Shown: one piece after another, positions 23,545-36,236 of the stretch
How positions within the stretch are numbered: the first letter of the stretch is position 1
Layout: each line of letters begins with the position of its first letter
Source: Tragulus kanchil
Taxonomy: Eukaryota > Chordata > Mammalia > Artiodactyla > Tragulidae
Assembly: GCA_022376925.1 (NCBI GenBank)
Contig: JAIOJX010000004.1
Span: forward strand, 127,311,123 to 127,375,122
Direction of reading: 5' to 3'
Length of the DNA stretch: 64,000 nt
Position numbers and translations under genes: made by a program
The notes under the pieces: generated by a model
Seen by the model: only the letters and a program-made list of their open reading frames with translations
What the model was told of the DNA's origin: nothing
The model's database searches: none

Positions 23545-24632
23545 AACAAAATGAACTAACTTTTATAACACAAGAATAATTCCAATTATTAAAAGAGCAG
23601 AGTATGCCTCAGGGAGCAGAAATCCGGGTACCTGATTTTATAAAATCCTCTTATTAACAGAGTAAGCACAATCATGATGCTTTGCCATGGCTCCAAAGCC
23701 CAGAGAACCATCTAGAGAAATAGTTCATTCATTTTTCCAACATATGAGAAACAAGGAAGAGAAAAAAGTCCATACACTGGAGGATTCAACTGCTATATGA
23801 AGCGCTAGTAAATACAGAGGCAAGATACCTATTTCTCTTCACTTAAATTTCACTAAAGAATAAAGGTTACACTGAGTACTTTCTGGAATAGCAAAGGTAG
23901 AAAAAACATCCATAGATAACTATCAATAAAAAGTAACCGAAGATGAAACATCTGGTTGTAAAAAAAAAAAAAAAATCTGAACAAAAACTCATGTGAGGTT
24001 TTTCTTCCCTCAGAGTAAGAACGTGCATTGTAGCGTCAGCTGTTTGCGTTTGTTACAAAAGCCGGCATCTCTCCGCAGCTGTGCTCCTGCACACTACAGC
24101 AGCTCTCCTGGCCAGGATGCTCCTGGGCACTGGGCAGGTGTTTCTCCAGGGGCAAAACAGTAGGTCTGTTGAGATAAGGAGGGGCACAGGGAACTTCTTG
24201 CCACATAATACCCGCCTTTCTCTTTTCTTGGTTTTCTTTTCTTAGAGCAATAATACAGCTCATCATCTGACTTTCCAAAGCCGCCCCTGTGATGATTGGA
24301 TTACTGCAACTAGGCAGCTAAAAAATCTGTCCCCACAAAATGGCAAGGCAGATAAACATCACAGAGATCTGAAGAGTGTTTGAGTGTTTGTTCCCCTCAT
24401 CTGGAATGAAAGTTGTTCAACTGTTGTTAGGTGGAGAAAGAAACCCAGATCAATGCCCAAGAGTCCCTCTTAGTGGTTTGCTTTTAAAGTCTACCATGGT
24501 TCCTATTTCTCTTCCAAATTGTCAGGTTAAACGAATTGAGATACATCCTGTGTTCTCAGTTATTGAAGGCCTAGACTGCAGCTTCTCCCTGCTCTCCAAC
24601 CTTTAGCTTCTGGTTCATCTAGATGGTATAAA

Positions 24633-24633
<1 letters not shown>
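23545..24633. other. Noncoding intron stretch
   Basis: Includes a poly-A run near 23960. Two short open frames (24036-24278 minus and 24376-24606 plus) show no recognisable domain. Confidence 0.5.

Positions 24634-24664
<31 letters not shown>
24634..24664. repeat. (AC)n microsatellite
   Basis: An uninterrupted run of about 15 AC units, likely polymorphic in length. Confidence 0.9.
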
Positions 24665-24666
<2 letters not shown>

Positions 24667-24960
24667 CACGCACCACTCAATAGAGCCTTGAGTTGCTTCT
24701 CAGCCATTTTTTTCAAAAGCTGTTTTATATGGAAGGAATTTTAACAAGTCTTTAAAATACAGTTCAGTCATTCATGTTATTCTTAAGTAACAGAGGATTT
24801 TGTAGACCTGATATGAACAGTTTGACAAGCAGGAAATCTCATGCTGTAAGAGGCTGTCTTTGATTTCTCTGAAGGCTTTAGTTCTCAGTCTTCACAAGCA
24901 GGAGTTAGTTGTGGTCTGGCTGAGTGGCGTGCAACCAGATGAGCTTTCTAGATCACTATC

Positions 24961-27392
24961 TTCTGCTCGATCTCTATCTACCGCTTAGAAATGCTTGCTT
25001 TCTCCACTGACTCTGCGTGAGTATCTAGTGGACTTTCTGTTTGGGTGAAGGTATTTTCTTAGGCAGTGCAGCCTATTATAAAAATATCATCAATTGGTGA
25101 CTTTGTAACAACAGAACTTTATTTCTGGAGGGTGGAAAGTCCAAGATCAAAGCACCAACAGAGTCAGAGGCTGTTAAGAGCCCACTTCCTGATTCATAGG
25201 TGGCTGTTTTCTCTCTGTGTCCTCACACGGCAGAAGGAGCTAGAAAGTGCCCTGCGGTCTCTTTCATAAGGGTACGAATCCCATCCATAAGGGCTCACCC
25301 TCTTAACCTAATTGCCTCCCTAAGACTCCAAGTCTCATTGCACTATTGATCAAGTTTCCTGTAAATTTAGGAGGAACACAAACATTCCTGTGCTACAAAT
25401 TTGCAAATGAGAGTCCAGCACTCCCCCAACCATTGATCTCCCTCTGATTTTCTTGCTTTCTTCTTCATTCTCATCTTCTAACCTATGATTTCTTTTTGAA
25501 AATGTTATTCTTTTCTATTCCTTCACACCACCACCAAAAATCTCTTCATTTGGGGGACAATGAAGCCTGGGGAGTAAAATCTATATAAAATGCTGAGCTT
25601 TACGGAGGCATGAGGATCAAAGAGGTGGCTGAATTCTGAACCTCTAAGAAAGCATGGCTAATTACATGTGTCAACATAGTTTTGAAACAGAAGAGCTAAA
25701 GTAGGAAATAAAACATGCTACTAGCGTGCTCTGAAAATCTGAATAAAGTTCCTTCTGAATGCCAGCCTGTGTTTCACGGACAAAGTGGATGATCCTTACA
25801 GAAGATCAGTGAATAACCATGTGGCTTGAATTCTCAAGGTCATTTCTGGCTTTCAGCTGCCTCATCTAACTGGTATGGGCTTCGCAATTGCCACCCTGAC
25901 CCTGTCCATACCACAATCACCCAAACAAGACCTAAGTCTTTCCTTTAATTTTCGCTGTGAACCACTTACCGAAGGCATTTTTGTGCATGAGTTTCAGACT
26001 TCAGTGAAGGCCCCTAGAAACAGGAGTTCACATTGTGTTGAGGCTAGAAATATGAGCTGAAACATTGGCAACCACCATTCTTCAAAAGCAGTGGGGCGCT
26101 TCGCAACTCAGCCTCTTGTCCCCTCCACGGTGACTCACTGTCTTCTTTCTTTTCCTCACTCCTTTGACCCTTTTCCTCACTTCTTCTGCTCGATCTCTAT
26201 CTACCGCTTAGAAATGCTTGCTTTCTCCACTGACTCTGCGTGAGTATCTAGTGGACTTTCTGTTTGGGTGAAGGTATTTTCTTAGGCAGTGCAGCCTATT
26301 ATAAAAATATCATCAATTGGTGACTTTGTAACAACAGAACTTTATTTCTGGAGGGTGGAAAGTCCAAGATCAAAGCACCAACAGAGTCAGAGGCTGTTAA
26401 GAGCCCACTTCCTGATTCATAGGTGGCTGTTTTCTCTCTGTGTCCTCACACGGCAGAAGGAGCTAGAAAGTGCCCTGCGGTCTCTTTCATAAGGGTACGA
26501 ATCCCATCCATAAGGGCTCACCCTCTTAACCTAATTGCCTCCCTAAGACTCCAAGTCTCATTGCACTATTGATCAAGTTTCCTGTAAATTTAGGAGGAAC
26601 ACAAACATTCCTGTGCTACAAATTTGCAAATGAGAGTCCAGCACTCCCCCAACCATTGATCTCCCTCTGATTTTCTTGCTTTCTTCTTCATTCTCATCTT
26701 CTAACCTATGATTTCTTTTTTAAAATGTTATTCTTTTCTATTCCTTCACACCACCACCAAAAATCTCTTCATTTGGGGGACAATGAAGCCTGGGGAGTAA
26801 AATCTATATAAAATGCTGAGCTTTACGGAGGCATGAGGATCAAAGAGGTGGCTGAATTCTGAACCTCTAAGAAAGCATGGCTAATTACATGTGTCAACAT
26901 AGTTTTGAAACAGAAGAGCTAAAGTAGGAAATAAAACATGCTACTAGCGTGCTCTGAAAATCTGAATAAAGTTCCTTCTGAATGCCAGCCTGTGTTTCAC
27001 GGACAAAGTGGATGATCCTTACAGAAGATCAGTGAATAACCATGTGGCTTGAATTCTCAAGGTCATTTCTGGCTTTCAGCTGCCTCATCTAACTGGTATG
27101 GGCTTCGAATTGCCACCCTGACCCTGTCCATACCACAATCACCCAAACAAGACCTAAGTCTTTCCTTTAATTTTCGCTGTGAACCACTTACCGAAGGCAT
27201 TTTTGTGCATGAGTTTCAGACTTCAGTGAAGGCCCCTAGAAACAGGAGTTCACATTGTGTTGAGGCTAGAAATATGAGCTGAAACATTGGCAACCACCAT
27301 TCTTCAAAAGCAGTGGGGCGCTTCGCAACTCAGCCTCTTGTCCCCTCCACGGTGACTCACTGTCTTCTTTCTTTTCCTCACTTCTTTGACCC
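24961..27392 (+). repeat. Direct tandem duplication G (about 1.21 kb x 2)
   Basis: Copy 1 is 24961-26170 and copy 2 is 26184-27392, with 13 filler bases resembling the local 'ttttcctcac' motif. This is the longest unit of the series. Differences: 'ttttgaaaatg' versus 'ttttttaaaatg', and 'cgcaattgcc' versus 'cgaattgcc'. Each copy contains an old interspersed repeat at about 25085-25385 (26308-26608), recognisable by 'aaagtccaagatcaaag' and 'ctctgtgtcctcacacgg', whose family I cannot settle. Confidence 0.95.
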
Positions 27393-28886
27393 CTCCTTCT
27401 CAATGGCAAAGAAAAATGAACACACTCTTTCCATTTTCTTATTCAGAAAAGTTCACCTGTCTCTAACCTGAACGCTTGAACTCAGCTGAGATCTGCCCTT
27501 GCTCGTGAGGAGTTTTGTATTCAAAGGCTGTCTTACCATCTGTTTCAAGAGCGAATGGAGTTTGCAGGACAGGCTGGCCAGGGGTGGGGGCAGCAGAAAA
27601 GGTTTTATTTTATATTGCAATTGATACCCATTTTACTCCTAGAAAAAAAATGCTGATGAGTAGAATATAACCAGGAGAGTTCGAATGGTTCTGAGAGAAG
27701 TACAGGAACTGAATTGTTCCAAATTGGTATTATGGTCAGGTTGTTTTATCATTTTGTCTGTTTTCAGGGTCTAATACCAAGTGATTCTTTAAAAATAAGA
27801 GTGCTGGAGGGTGGTTTTCTTCTATCAGATCTGGGATTTGCAAACTTTAAGACCTTTTGCCTGAATTAAAATATTACAGGGATAGCCATAGAAACCAATG
27901 TCCCTAACATGTCTTCCTAATTGTGGCACTAAATGGGTCCTAAAGAAAAAGATGACCAAAATGGATAGGCATTCCAATCCACAGCAGATATGTCATATAT
28001 TCAGAAGAAGCAAGAAAGCATCAGAGGTGGGCCTTGGTCTTTCAAAGGTTCTCAAACTTTAAAGTGCTTAGGAATGAGCCCTAAAGTTTCTAGTTCAAGA
28101 AGCCCGAGATGGAACCCAAGAATTGGAGAAGTTTTCATCATCAAGTGGTTCTAATGCAAGTTGTTCCTGGATTACAGTTGAGATACACTGCTGTTTATGA
28201 GAACTGTTACAGCCGGGAAGGGGCAAAGGGGAAGAGGGCAAGAGGAAGGATTTCTAAGCCAAAGGTATGTTCCTGTAAACAAATGAAATACTGAAATGAT
28301 GAGACAGGATATTAGAAGTTAGTGATTACATCAAAACACGGAAATGAGTGAGTGATCTGTTTAAGCAAACAAGTAGTATCCAAGGGCTGGTCTTAAAAAT
28401 TTGCTTAAAAATTTGTAGTTAGGGCGAGTGCAAAGGTGCTATTCAAATACCTACCATCTAGGTGGCTGGTACCAGGGTCTTGTAAGTTTTTTGCTGTGCC
28501 AGGCATTAACCCGTACATTGCTGAATTACAGAGATATCTAGGGTCTGCTGAGGGGTATTTGGAACCCTCAAGAGCTTCAGCTAAGTTAGACTGTTTTAAG
28601 GGCTGGTGGTTAAATCACACACCAGCTGGCTGGTAGACCCTGCCTGCTGCCCAACCTGAAAGAATTCAGCATGCCCCACAAAAAAACACCTGTCATCAAG
28701 GATTCCCACCACTTGCTCTCTCTCTCTCCTTTCTTCCTTTTTTCTGTTCTCGGTTCTCTTAGATTTTCACTTCTTTTCTCCTCTCTGTCCTTCAGTTGCC
28801 CTCAGGTTATCTCAACAGTATTTTTCACATGGCACGTATAATTACTATTCATCAAATGAAAAAGCATATTTAGCACTCCTGGTGCT
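27393..28886. other. Noncoding intron stretch
   Basis: A possible MER5-like remnant begins at 'ggttctcaaactttaaagtg' near 28047. The short frames 28109-28294 and 28436-28636 match nothing I recognise. A CT-rich tract lies at 28713-28760. Confidence 0.45.
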
Positions 28887-29102
28887 ATGTGTGTGTTCTC
28901 AGTCATGTCTGACTCTTTGCGACCCCATGGACTGTATAGCTCATTAATCTTCTCTCCATGGAATTCTCCAGGCAAGAATACTGAAATGGGTTGCCATTTT
29001 CTACTCCAGAGGATCTTCCTGATCCAAGGATCAAACTCATATCTCTTGCATCTCCTGCATTGGCAGGAGGGTTCTTTCACATTGCGCCACCTGGGAAACC
29101 CC
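28887..29102 (-). mobile_element. Bov-tA SINE, minus strand, near full length
   Basis: 'agtcatgtctgactctttgc', 'aattctccaggcaagaatac', 'aaatgggttgccattttcta', 'gcattggcaggagggttctt' and 'gccacctgggaaacccc' give the whole reverse-complement Bov-tA, including the tRNA-derived head. Confidence 0.9.
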
Positions 29103-29401
29103 ACTGGTGGTATTCAAAGCAAAGGAAAAAATGTAAGTGCTCATATAAACAGATTGCAGAAACCCAACTGATTGTGTATTGCTATAAGAACTACTGCTAT
29201 ATTGATGGAGATCAGGATGATGGGGGAGCCCACAGTCTTGCCAAGGTAGCCACACTTGATCCCTTTGGAGGTCTCCATGCTTGGAGATGGTGGATCCTCT
29301 CTGCTGAAACTGACCAGAAGGGTCAGCACTGGGTGTTTCTAGGCCCTGAATCTGATTAGTGCCCAAGTGAAACTATACTGGCCTAATTGCCCTCTTGTGC
29401 A

Positions 29402-29512
29402 TGCTCTGCATGCTAAGTTGCTTCTTCATGTCCAACTCTTTGTGACCCCATGAACTGTAGCCCACCAGACTCCTCTATCCATGGGATTCTCCAGGCAAGA
29501 ATACCGGAGTGG
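29402..29512 (-). mobile_element. BovA/Bov-tA SINE, left part, split by an L1 insertion
   Basis: Holds the 3' half of a minus-strand Bov-tA up to 'aagaataccggagtgg'. The missing remainder resumes at 29920 after the L1 fragment. Confidence 0.85.
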
Positions 29513-29919
29513 AGCTGGATTTAGAACCTATCATAAAAAGTGAAGTCAGTCAAAAAGAGAAGGACAAATACAATATACTAACACATGTATATGGAATCTA
29601 GTAGGATGGTAATGATAACACATGCAGTGAAGCGACGGAAAAACAGACATGGACAGTAGACATATGGACGTAATGAGGAATGAACAGTGGGTGGGAGGCG
29701 TAAAGGAAGTAGCATGAAAACCTATACTATCATATGTGAAAAAAATAGCTATTGTCATTGCACTGTGAGAAAAGGGGATCCTGTAGAGGTGCTGTGCAAC
29801 AGCCTGGAGGGGTGGGATGGGGGCGATATACATATGACTGATCTGGGATCATACACATCTGTAAACAACAAAACTCTGTAAAAGTAAAGAGTAAAATAAA
29901 AATTAACAAAAAGAAAATT
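29513..29919 (+). mobile_element. 5'-truncated L1-like 3' end nested in a SINE
   Basis: Carries the artiodactyl L1-type 3' end: 'aaaacctatactatcatatg', 'cctggaggggtgggatgggg', 'aaacaacaaaactctgtaaa' and an A-rich tail to 29919. The flanks agaataccggagtgg (29498-29512) and agaatactggagtgg (29920-29934) form a 15 bp target-site duplication with one mismatch. The same family appears inverted at 61249-61548. Confidence 0.8.
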
Positions 29920-30042
29920 AGAATACTGGAGTGGGTTGCCATATTCTTCTCCAGGGGATCTTCCCAACCCAGGGACTGAACCCTTGTCTCCTGCATTGGC
30001 AAGTGGGTTCTTTACCACTGAGCCACCTGGGAAGCCCAGTTA
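29920..30042 (-). mobile_element. Bov-tA SINE, right part (after L1 insertion)
   Basis: Continues the element of 29402-29512: 'gggttgccatattcttctcc', 'cagggactgaacccttgtct' and 'gagccacctgggaagccc'. Duplicated at 31020-31142 in H2. Confidence 0.85.
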
Positions 30043-30230
30043 CCTCCCTTGTCTGTTAATAAATAACTCATTACTTGATAACAATGTTCATCTTTTTCTT
30101 TACCAATGTTTAATACAGTTACTAATCTTCAGAATAGGCTTGTGTTCACATGGTACCTGAGAGAAATTTAGCCAGTGCAAAAGAAAACAAGGCATTTGTC
30201 CTAAAATACAGGATGTCTTTTCTCTGCAGT

Positions 30231-30441
30231 GAGTTTCCCTAGTGGCTCAGACAGTAAAGAACCTGCCTGCAATGAGGGAGACCTGGATTCGATCCCTGGG
30301 TTGGGAAGATCCCCTGGAGGGGATGGAATGTCTACCCACTCCAGTGTTCTTGCCCGGAGAACTCCATGGACAGAGGAGCCTGGTGGGTGACAGTCTATGG
30401 GGTCACAAAGAGTCTGACACAACTGAGCGACTAACACACAC
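30231..30441 (+). mobile_element. Bov-tA SINE (H1)
   Basis: Near full length: 'gtttccctagtggctcagac', 'attcgatccctgggttggga', 'cagaggagcctggtgggtga' and 'gacacaactgagcgactaac'. Two short frames on opposite strands are SINE read-through. Confidence 0.9.
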
Positions 30442-30849
30442 AATTCCTCTGTAATGCTGTTCTAGTTAAGTTCAAAGCCATGCTAGTTTGGAGAAAAGTT
30501 CTCTCAAGTTCTCATGCTACAGACAGATTCCTGCATTTATGATCCTAATGAGAAAATGAGAGGGTAGATGCAGCATGGAAGAAAAAAGAATAGATTTTTT
30601 TTTTCAATCTTGTCACTGTAGTTTTGTAAGCTGGAAACTTTCTTTTTAATCTCACGGTGAAGCTGATACGTGAACTTGTAGAAAGTGCTGTGAACACTTA
30701 GTGATCTATGAGAAAATGAGATGTATTGTAAAGAAAATCATGTTTTTTTGTGTTGAAAAATGTAGGCGTTTACATAATTGTTTTTCATCAGGGAGAATTT
30801 AGAGCAGATGCTCTATTGCTAGAGACTCAGAGTCTCGTACAAGCTACAC

Positions 30850-30985
30850 TGCTTACTGTGGGACCCCGAGAAGGGTTCTTAGCTTCTCAAGATTTTCTCA
30901 TCTGTTAATGGAGATAAAAGTCAATTCTGTCATAAGGTTATTGTGAAGATTCAATGAAACTGTATAAAATGTATTATTAAAGTTA
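30850..30985 (+). mobile_element. MIR SINE fossil (H1)
   Basis: 'ttcttagcttctcaagattt', 'tctcatctgttaatggagat' and 'ttattgtgaagattcaatga' match MIR 3' order. The duplicate lies at about 31950-32086. Confidence 0.55.
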
Positions 30986-31330
30986 CTGGTGTATCCTGAA
31001 GATCATCAAAAAGAAAATTAGAATACTGGAGTGGGTTGCCATATTCTTCTCCAGGGGATCTTCCCAACCCAGGGACTGAACCCTTGTCTCCTGCATTGGC
31101 AAGTGGGTTCTTTACCACTGAGCCACCTGGGAAGCCCAGTTACCTCCCTTGTCTGTTAATAAATAACTCATTACTTGATAACAATGTTCATCTTTTTCTT
31201 TACCAATGTTTAATACAGTTACTAATCTTCAGAATAGGCTTGTGTTCACATGGTACCTGAGAGAAATTTAGCCAGTGCAAAAGAAAACAAGGCATTTGTC
31301 CTAAAATACAGGATGTCTTTTCTCTGCAGT

Positions 31331-31541
31331 GAGTTTCCCTAGTGGCTCAGACAGTAAAGAACCTGCCTGCAATGAGGGAGACCTGGATTCGATCCCTGGG
31401 TTGGGAAGATCCCCTGGAGGGGATGGAATGTCTACCCACTCCAGTGTTCTTGCCCGGAGAACTCCATGGACAGAGGAGCCTGGTGGGTGACAGTCTATGG
31501 GGTCACAAAGAGTCTGACACAACTGAGCGACTAACACACAC
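31331..31541 (+). mobile_element. Bov-tA SINE (H2)
   Basis: Duplicate of 30231-30441 with identical flanks. Confidence 0.9.
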
Positions 31542-32104
31542 AATTCCTCTGTAATGCTGTTCTAGTTAAGTTCAAAGCCATGCTAGTTTGGAGAAAAGTT
31601 CTCTCAAGTTCTCATGCTACAGACAGATTCCTGCATTTATGATCCTAATGAGAAAATGAGAGGGTAGATGCAGCATGGAAGAAAAAAGAATAGATTTTTT
31701 TTTTCAATCTTGTCACTGTAGTTTTGTAAGCTGGAAACTTTCTTTTTAATCTCACGGTGAAGCTGATACGTGAACTTGTAGAAAGTGCTGTGAACACTTA
31801 GTGATCTATGAGAAAATGAGATGTATTGTAAAGAAAATCATGTTTTTTTGTGTTGAAAAATGTAGGCGTTTACATAATTGTTTTTCATCAGGGAGAATTT
31901 AGAGCAGATGCTCTATTGCTAGAGACTCAGAGTCTCGTACAAGCTACACTGCTTACTGTGGGACCCCGAGAAGGGTTCTTAGCTTCTCAAGATTTTCTCA
32001 TCTGTTAATGGAGATAAAAAGTCAATTCTGTCATAAGGTTATTGTGAAGATTCAATGAAACTGTATAAAATGTATTATTAAAGTTACTGGTGTATCCTGA
32101 AGAT

Positions 32105-32552
32105 TCAGATCATTAACAGCAAATTAATCACATTTATTAAAGGAGAATCAGAAGACTTCATTGCAAAATAAATGAGTAATAGATGACAGCCATCAGCAGT
32201 CGCCTCGGGTTTCAACCAGTACTAATAAGAACGTCATCCAATTGTTGCAGGCTGTAAATCACATTTTATTTTGTTTCGACCTAACATACAAGACTTTGAT
32301 TATCACAGCATCAACTTGGTTTTCTTTGAGATGCAGTGTTGTCTTGCAATCAATTATTCCTGTCTTCTTAGATGTGAGTTCTACTATCTGTACACTACAG
32401 AGTCCTCCTTTCTTGGCATTGGCTCTTCTTGAATTTGGGGAGATTCTGTGTGCGCAGGATGGTAGTGGAGATTCTGTGAGACTGCTGTTTCTGTTTGTGG
32501 CGATGGGCTTCGGGGGAGAGACAGAGTGCAGCAGAGCGAGGGCGAGGCTGAG
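32105..32552. other. Noncoding intron stretch
   Basis: A 141-codon frame opens at 32242 and runs into duplication I, with a 117-codon antisense frame. Neither contains a recognisable domain or repeats with coding-like conservation, so I treat both as chance. Confidence 0.5.
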
Positions 32553-34745
32553 CACTGGGGAACAGGACCTTGATGACTTGTCTTCATCAGGACACCCCCC
32601 TCTCCTGAGCATTACAGCTTCTCCTGCCCAAAGACTCAGTCATTGTTCCCATGATTTCTGGCCATAATTACACTGCTTCATTCCCTCCAGGTACTCCCCT
32701 CAAGATCCTTCCTGCCCCCAGCATTCTCTGTCTTTTGAGTGCAGAGTTCTCGGGTGGGGTCCCACTCTTTCATAGCCCTCTCTCTTGTGTGCCATTTGCG
32801 TGTCTGTCTCTTCTTTCAGTAGATCACTGTTCAAATCTGTTTTTAGGGATTCCTCATGGCTTCAGGCTCATTGTGGATTTGCTTTCTTGTTTTACAATAT
32901 ATTTATAGTTTGTTTTCATCAATGATCTTTTCCATATTTTCTAGAGATTTGAAGTGAGCAGAGCTTCCTAGAGTGGGTCATCCACCATTCCTCTTGACTA
33001 GGAAAATTTCATCATATATCTAAGAGGGAAAATATTAGCAAGACATCTAACTGTTATAAAGCATCAATATCAGAAAAAGTTCTTCACAGATTATCTTAAA
33101 AGAATCATCTAATGTTTGAATTTATGCAGTTTAGAAAACAGTGAAAAATTCGACCATTCTCATGTATTGATAGCATATATGTGTTAATGCAGAGCTTTCA
33201 CCTGGTAATAATAAATGGCCAACCATTCTAAAGAACAGAAGTGTTTATATGGGCTTATTGCTTCTTGAATTATGTTACAAGAAAAAGAATGTTTACATAT
33301 AATGAGTACTCTTCCTTATTTATAAGGACTTATAAGATCTAAAGAAAGAGCTTTTAAAAATGTATCTGAGGGCCTTAAAGGGACACACAATTCATTATTT
33401 GAAATTTCAAAAGTTAGAGGGTCTCCAAGAAAGGATTTTTACTTAGATTCCAGACTTAAGTATGAATGGCAACAGTATATAATCCGGAATAAAGGTCAAC
33501 TAAAAATGGGTCAAAATTGTTTTTACTTGAGTGCTTTTCATTTAGTGGGGGTAAATTCATATAAATTTAAGTCAAAAGAGATTAATCTTTGAGAAGTAAA
33601 ATCAATACAATTTCTGTACAATTTTGTAGGTGTATAAGTCAGAATAGGTTGTATATCAGCTCACTGGGGAACAGGACCTTGATGACTTGTCTTCATCAGG
33701 ACACCCCTCTCCTGAGCTCAGCCCCCAAATTTGTTACCATGATTTCTGGCCATAATTACACTGCTTCATTCCCTCCAGGTACTCCCCTCAAGATCCTTCC
33801 TGCCCCCAGCATTCTCTGTCTTTTGAGTGCAGAGTTCTCGGGTGGGGTCCCACTCTTTCATAGCCCTCTCTCTTGTGTGCCATTTGCGTGTCTGTCTCTT
33901 CTTTCAGTAGATCACTGTTCAAATCTGTTTTTAGGGATTCCTCATGGCTTCAGGCTCATTGTGGATTTGCTTTCTTGTTTTACAATATATTTATAGTTTG
34001 TTTTCATCAATGATCTTTTCCATATTTTCTAGAGATTTGAAGTGAGCAGAGCTTCCTAGAGTGGGTCATCCACCATTCCTCTTGACTAGGAAAATTTCAT
34101 CATATATCTAAGAGGGAAAATATTAGCAAGACATCTAACTGTTATAAAGCATCAATATCAGAAAAAGTTCTTCACAGATTATCTTAAAAGAATCATCTAA
34201 TGTTTGAATTTATGCAGTTTAGAAAACAGTGAAAAATTCGACCATTCTCATGTATTGATAGCATATATGTGTTAATGCAGAGCTTTCACCTGGTAATAAT
34301 AAATGGCCAACCATTCTAAAGAACAGAAGTGTTTATATGGGCTTATTGCTTCTTGAATTATGTTACAAGAAAAAGAATGTTTACATATAATGAGTACTCT
34401 TCCTTATTTATAAGGACTTATAAGATCTAAAGAAAGAGCTTTTAAAAATGTATCTGAGGGCCTTAAAGGGACACACAATTCATTATTTGAAATTTCAAAA
34501 GTTAGAGGGTCTCCAAGAAAGGATTTTTACTTAGATTCCAGACTTAAGTATGAATGGCAACAGTATATAATCCGGAATAAAGGTCAACTAAAAATGGGTC
34601 AAAATTGTTTTTACTTGAGTGCTTTTCATTTAGTGGGGGTAAATTCATATAAATTTAAGTCAAAAGAGATTAATCTTTGAGAAGTAAAATCAATACAATT
34701 TCTGTACAATTTTGTAGGTGTATAAGTCAGAATAGGTTGTGTATC
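32553..34745 (+). repeat. Direct tandem duplication I (about 1.1 kb x 2)
   Basis: Copy 1 is 32553-33657 and copy 2 is 33662-34745. The first 100 bases differ most: after 'ctcctgagc', copy 1 has about 40 bases and copy 2 about 20 unrelated bases before the shared 'catgatttctggccataa'. The remainder is near identical. Confidence 0.93.
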
Positions 34746-34764
34746 ATCTCACTTTTATTTTGGG

Positions 34765-34853
34765 GGGAAGTTTTAAAAAAATTTATTGACATATAGTTGA
34801 TTCATAATGTATTAGTTTCAGGTATATATGAAAATGAATCAGCTATATATATA

Positions 34854-34907
<54 letters not shown>

Positions 34908-35060
34908 CTCTTTTTTAGATTCTTTCCCCATATAGGACATTACATAGTATTGACTAGAGTTCCCTGCACTCTACAGTAGGTCCTTGCTAGTTTTCTATCT
35001 TATACATAATAGTGTGCATATGTTAATTCCAATCTCCCAATTTATCCCTCCTCGCTTTTG
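34765..35060 (-). mobile_element. L1 3'-end fragment, minus strand (J1)
   Basis: 'tttattgacatatagttgat', 'tctttccccatataggacat', 'tagagttccctgcactctac' and 'agtaggtccttgctagtttt' are the reverse complement of a mammalian L1 3' end. A dinucleotide array is embedded at 34861-34906. The duplicate lies at about 35934-36236. Confidence 0.7.
34841..34906. repeat. (TA)n-(GT)n-(TA)n microsatellite
   Basis: A TA-rich stretch, about 17 GT units, then TA repeats. In J2 (about 36012-36077) the GT array is about one unit longer by my count. The 60-codon frame across it is meaningless. Confidence 0.85.
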
Positions 35061-35933
35061 CCCCCAGTCTCTCACTTTTAAAGGAACACTGATTCAAAAC
35101 ATATATTCGGCAAGTCTCTCTCTATAACACTATTAAATAATTTCAAGGCAATGGATGAACTGTCAAAAAAATATGCATTTACTAAAGAGGCTTTTTTTTT
35201 TTGAGTCACAGCACTGAACTGATGGGAGTTACTTCAGTATCTTGATTTAACAAAGAATATTTAAGTAAAAGCCCAGTTTGTAATAGCAATAGAAAATTTG
35301 GTAGCATACTCTGCAAATATGAAATGAGTCTTTCCTTCAAATGGACTAATTGCAGAATGGAAAAATTCTTTGAAAATTTCCTTGGCACATTTTGCAGTCT
35401 GTGAGTGAATAGAAAAAAGACAGAGCTGAATTAACTACACTACCCAATAGTTTATTATCATATTCAAATTCGCCAAAATAACCTATTTAACTTTTGTTTC
35501 CAATTTTCATCTTTTGAAGGACTTCATAAGGATCTCGAAATGTTACAAAAAAGCTATAATGAGTACTCTTCCTTATTTATAAGGACTTATAAGATCTAAA
35601 GAAAGAGCTTTTAAAAATGTATCTGAGGGCCTGAAAGGGACACACAATTCATTATTTGAAATTTCAAAAGTTAGAGGGTCTCCAAGAAAGGATTTTTACT
35701 TAGATTCCAGACTTAAGTATGAATGGCAACAGTATATAATCCGGAATAAAGGTCAACTAAAAATGGGTCAAAATTGTTTTTACTTGAGTGCTTTTCATTT
35801 AGTGGGGGTAAATTCATATAAATTTAAGTCAAAAGAGATTAATCTTTGAGAAGTAAAATCAATACAATTTCTGTACAATTTTGTAGGTGTATAAGTCAGA
35901 ATAGGTTGTGTATCATCTCACTTTTATTTTGGG

Positions 35934-36022
35934 GGGAAGTTTTAAAAAAATTTATTGACATATAGTTGATTCATAATGTATTAGTTTCAGGTATATATGA
36001 AAATGAATCAGCTATATATATA

Positions 36023-36078
<56 letters not shown>

Positions 36079-36236
36079 CTCTTTTTTAGATTCTTTCCCC
36101 ATATAGGACATTACATAGTATTGACTAGAGTTCCCTGCACTCTACAGTAGGTCCTTGCTAGTTTTCTATCTTATACATAATAGTGTGCATATGTTAATTC
36201 CAATCTCCCAATTTATCCCTCCTCGCTTTTGCCCCC
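35934..36236 (-). mobile_element. L1 3'-end fragment, minus strand (J2)
   Basis: Second copy of the element at 34765-35060. Confidence 0.7.

Larger units (their letters stand above)
29907..32104 (+). repeat. Direct tandem duplication H (about 1.1 kb x 2)
   Basis: Copy 1 is 29907-31003 and copy 2 is 31007-32104. The left edge falls inside the A-rich tail of the L1 fragment, so copy 2 carries the tail end without the L1 body. The only difference I see is one extra A near 32019. Confidence 0.95.

Noticed and set aside
28991..29359. 122-codon plus-strand and 109-codon minus-strand frames
   Set aside because: Their first parts are Bov-tA SINE read-through, and the rest has no recognisable protein.
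32242..32667. 141-codon frame crossing into duplication I
   Set aside because: It crosses a probable assembly junction and has no domain; the other copy does not preserve it.
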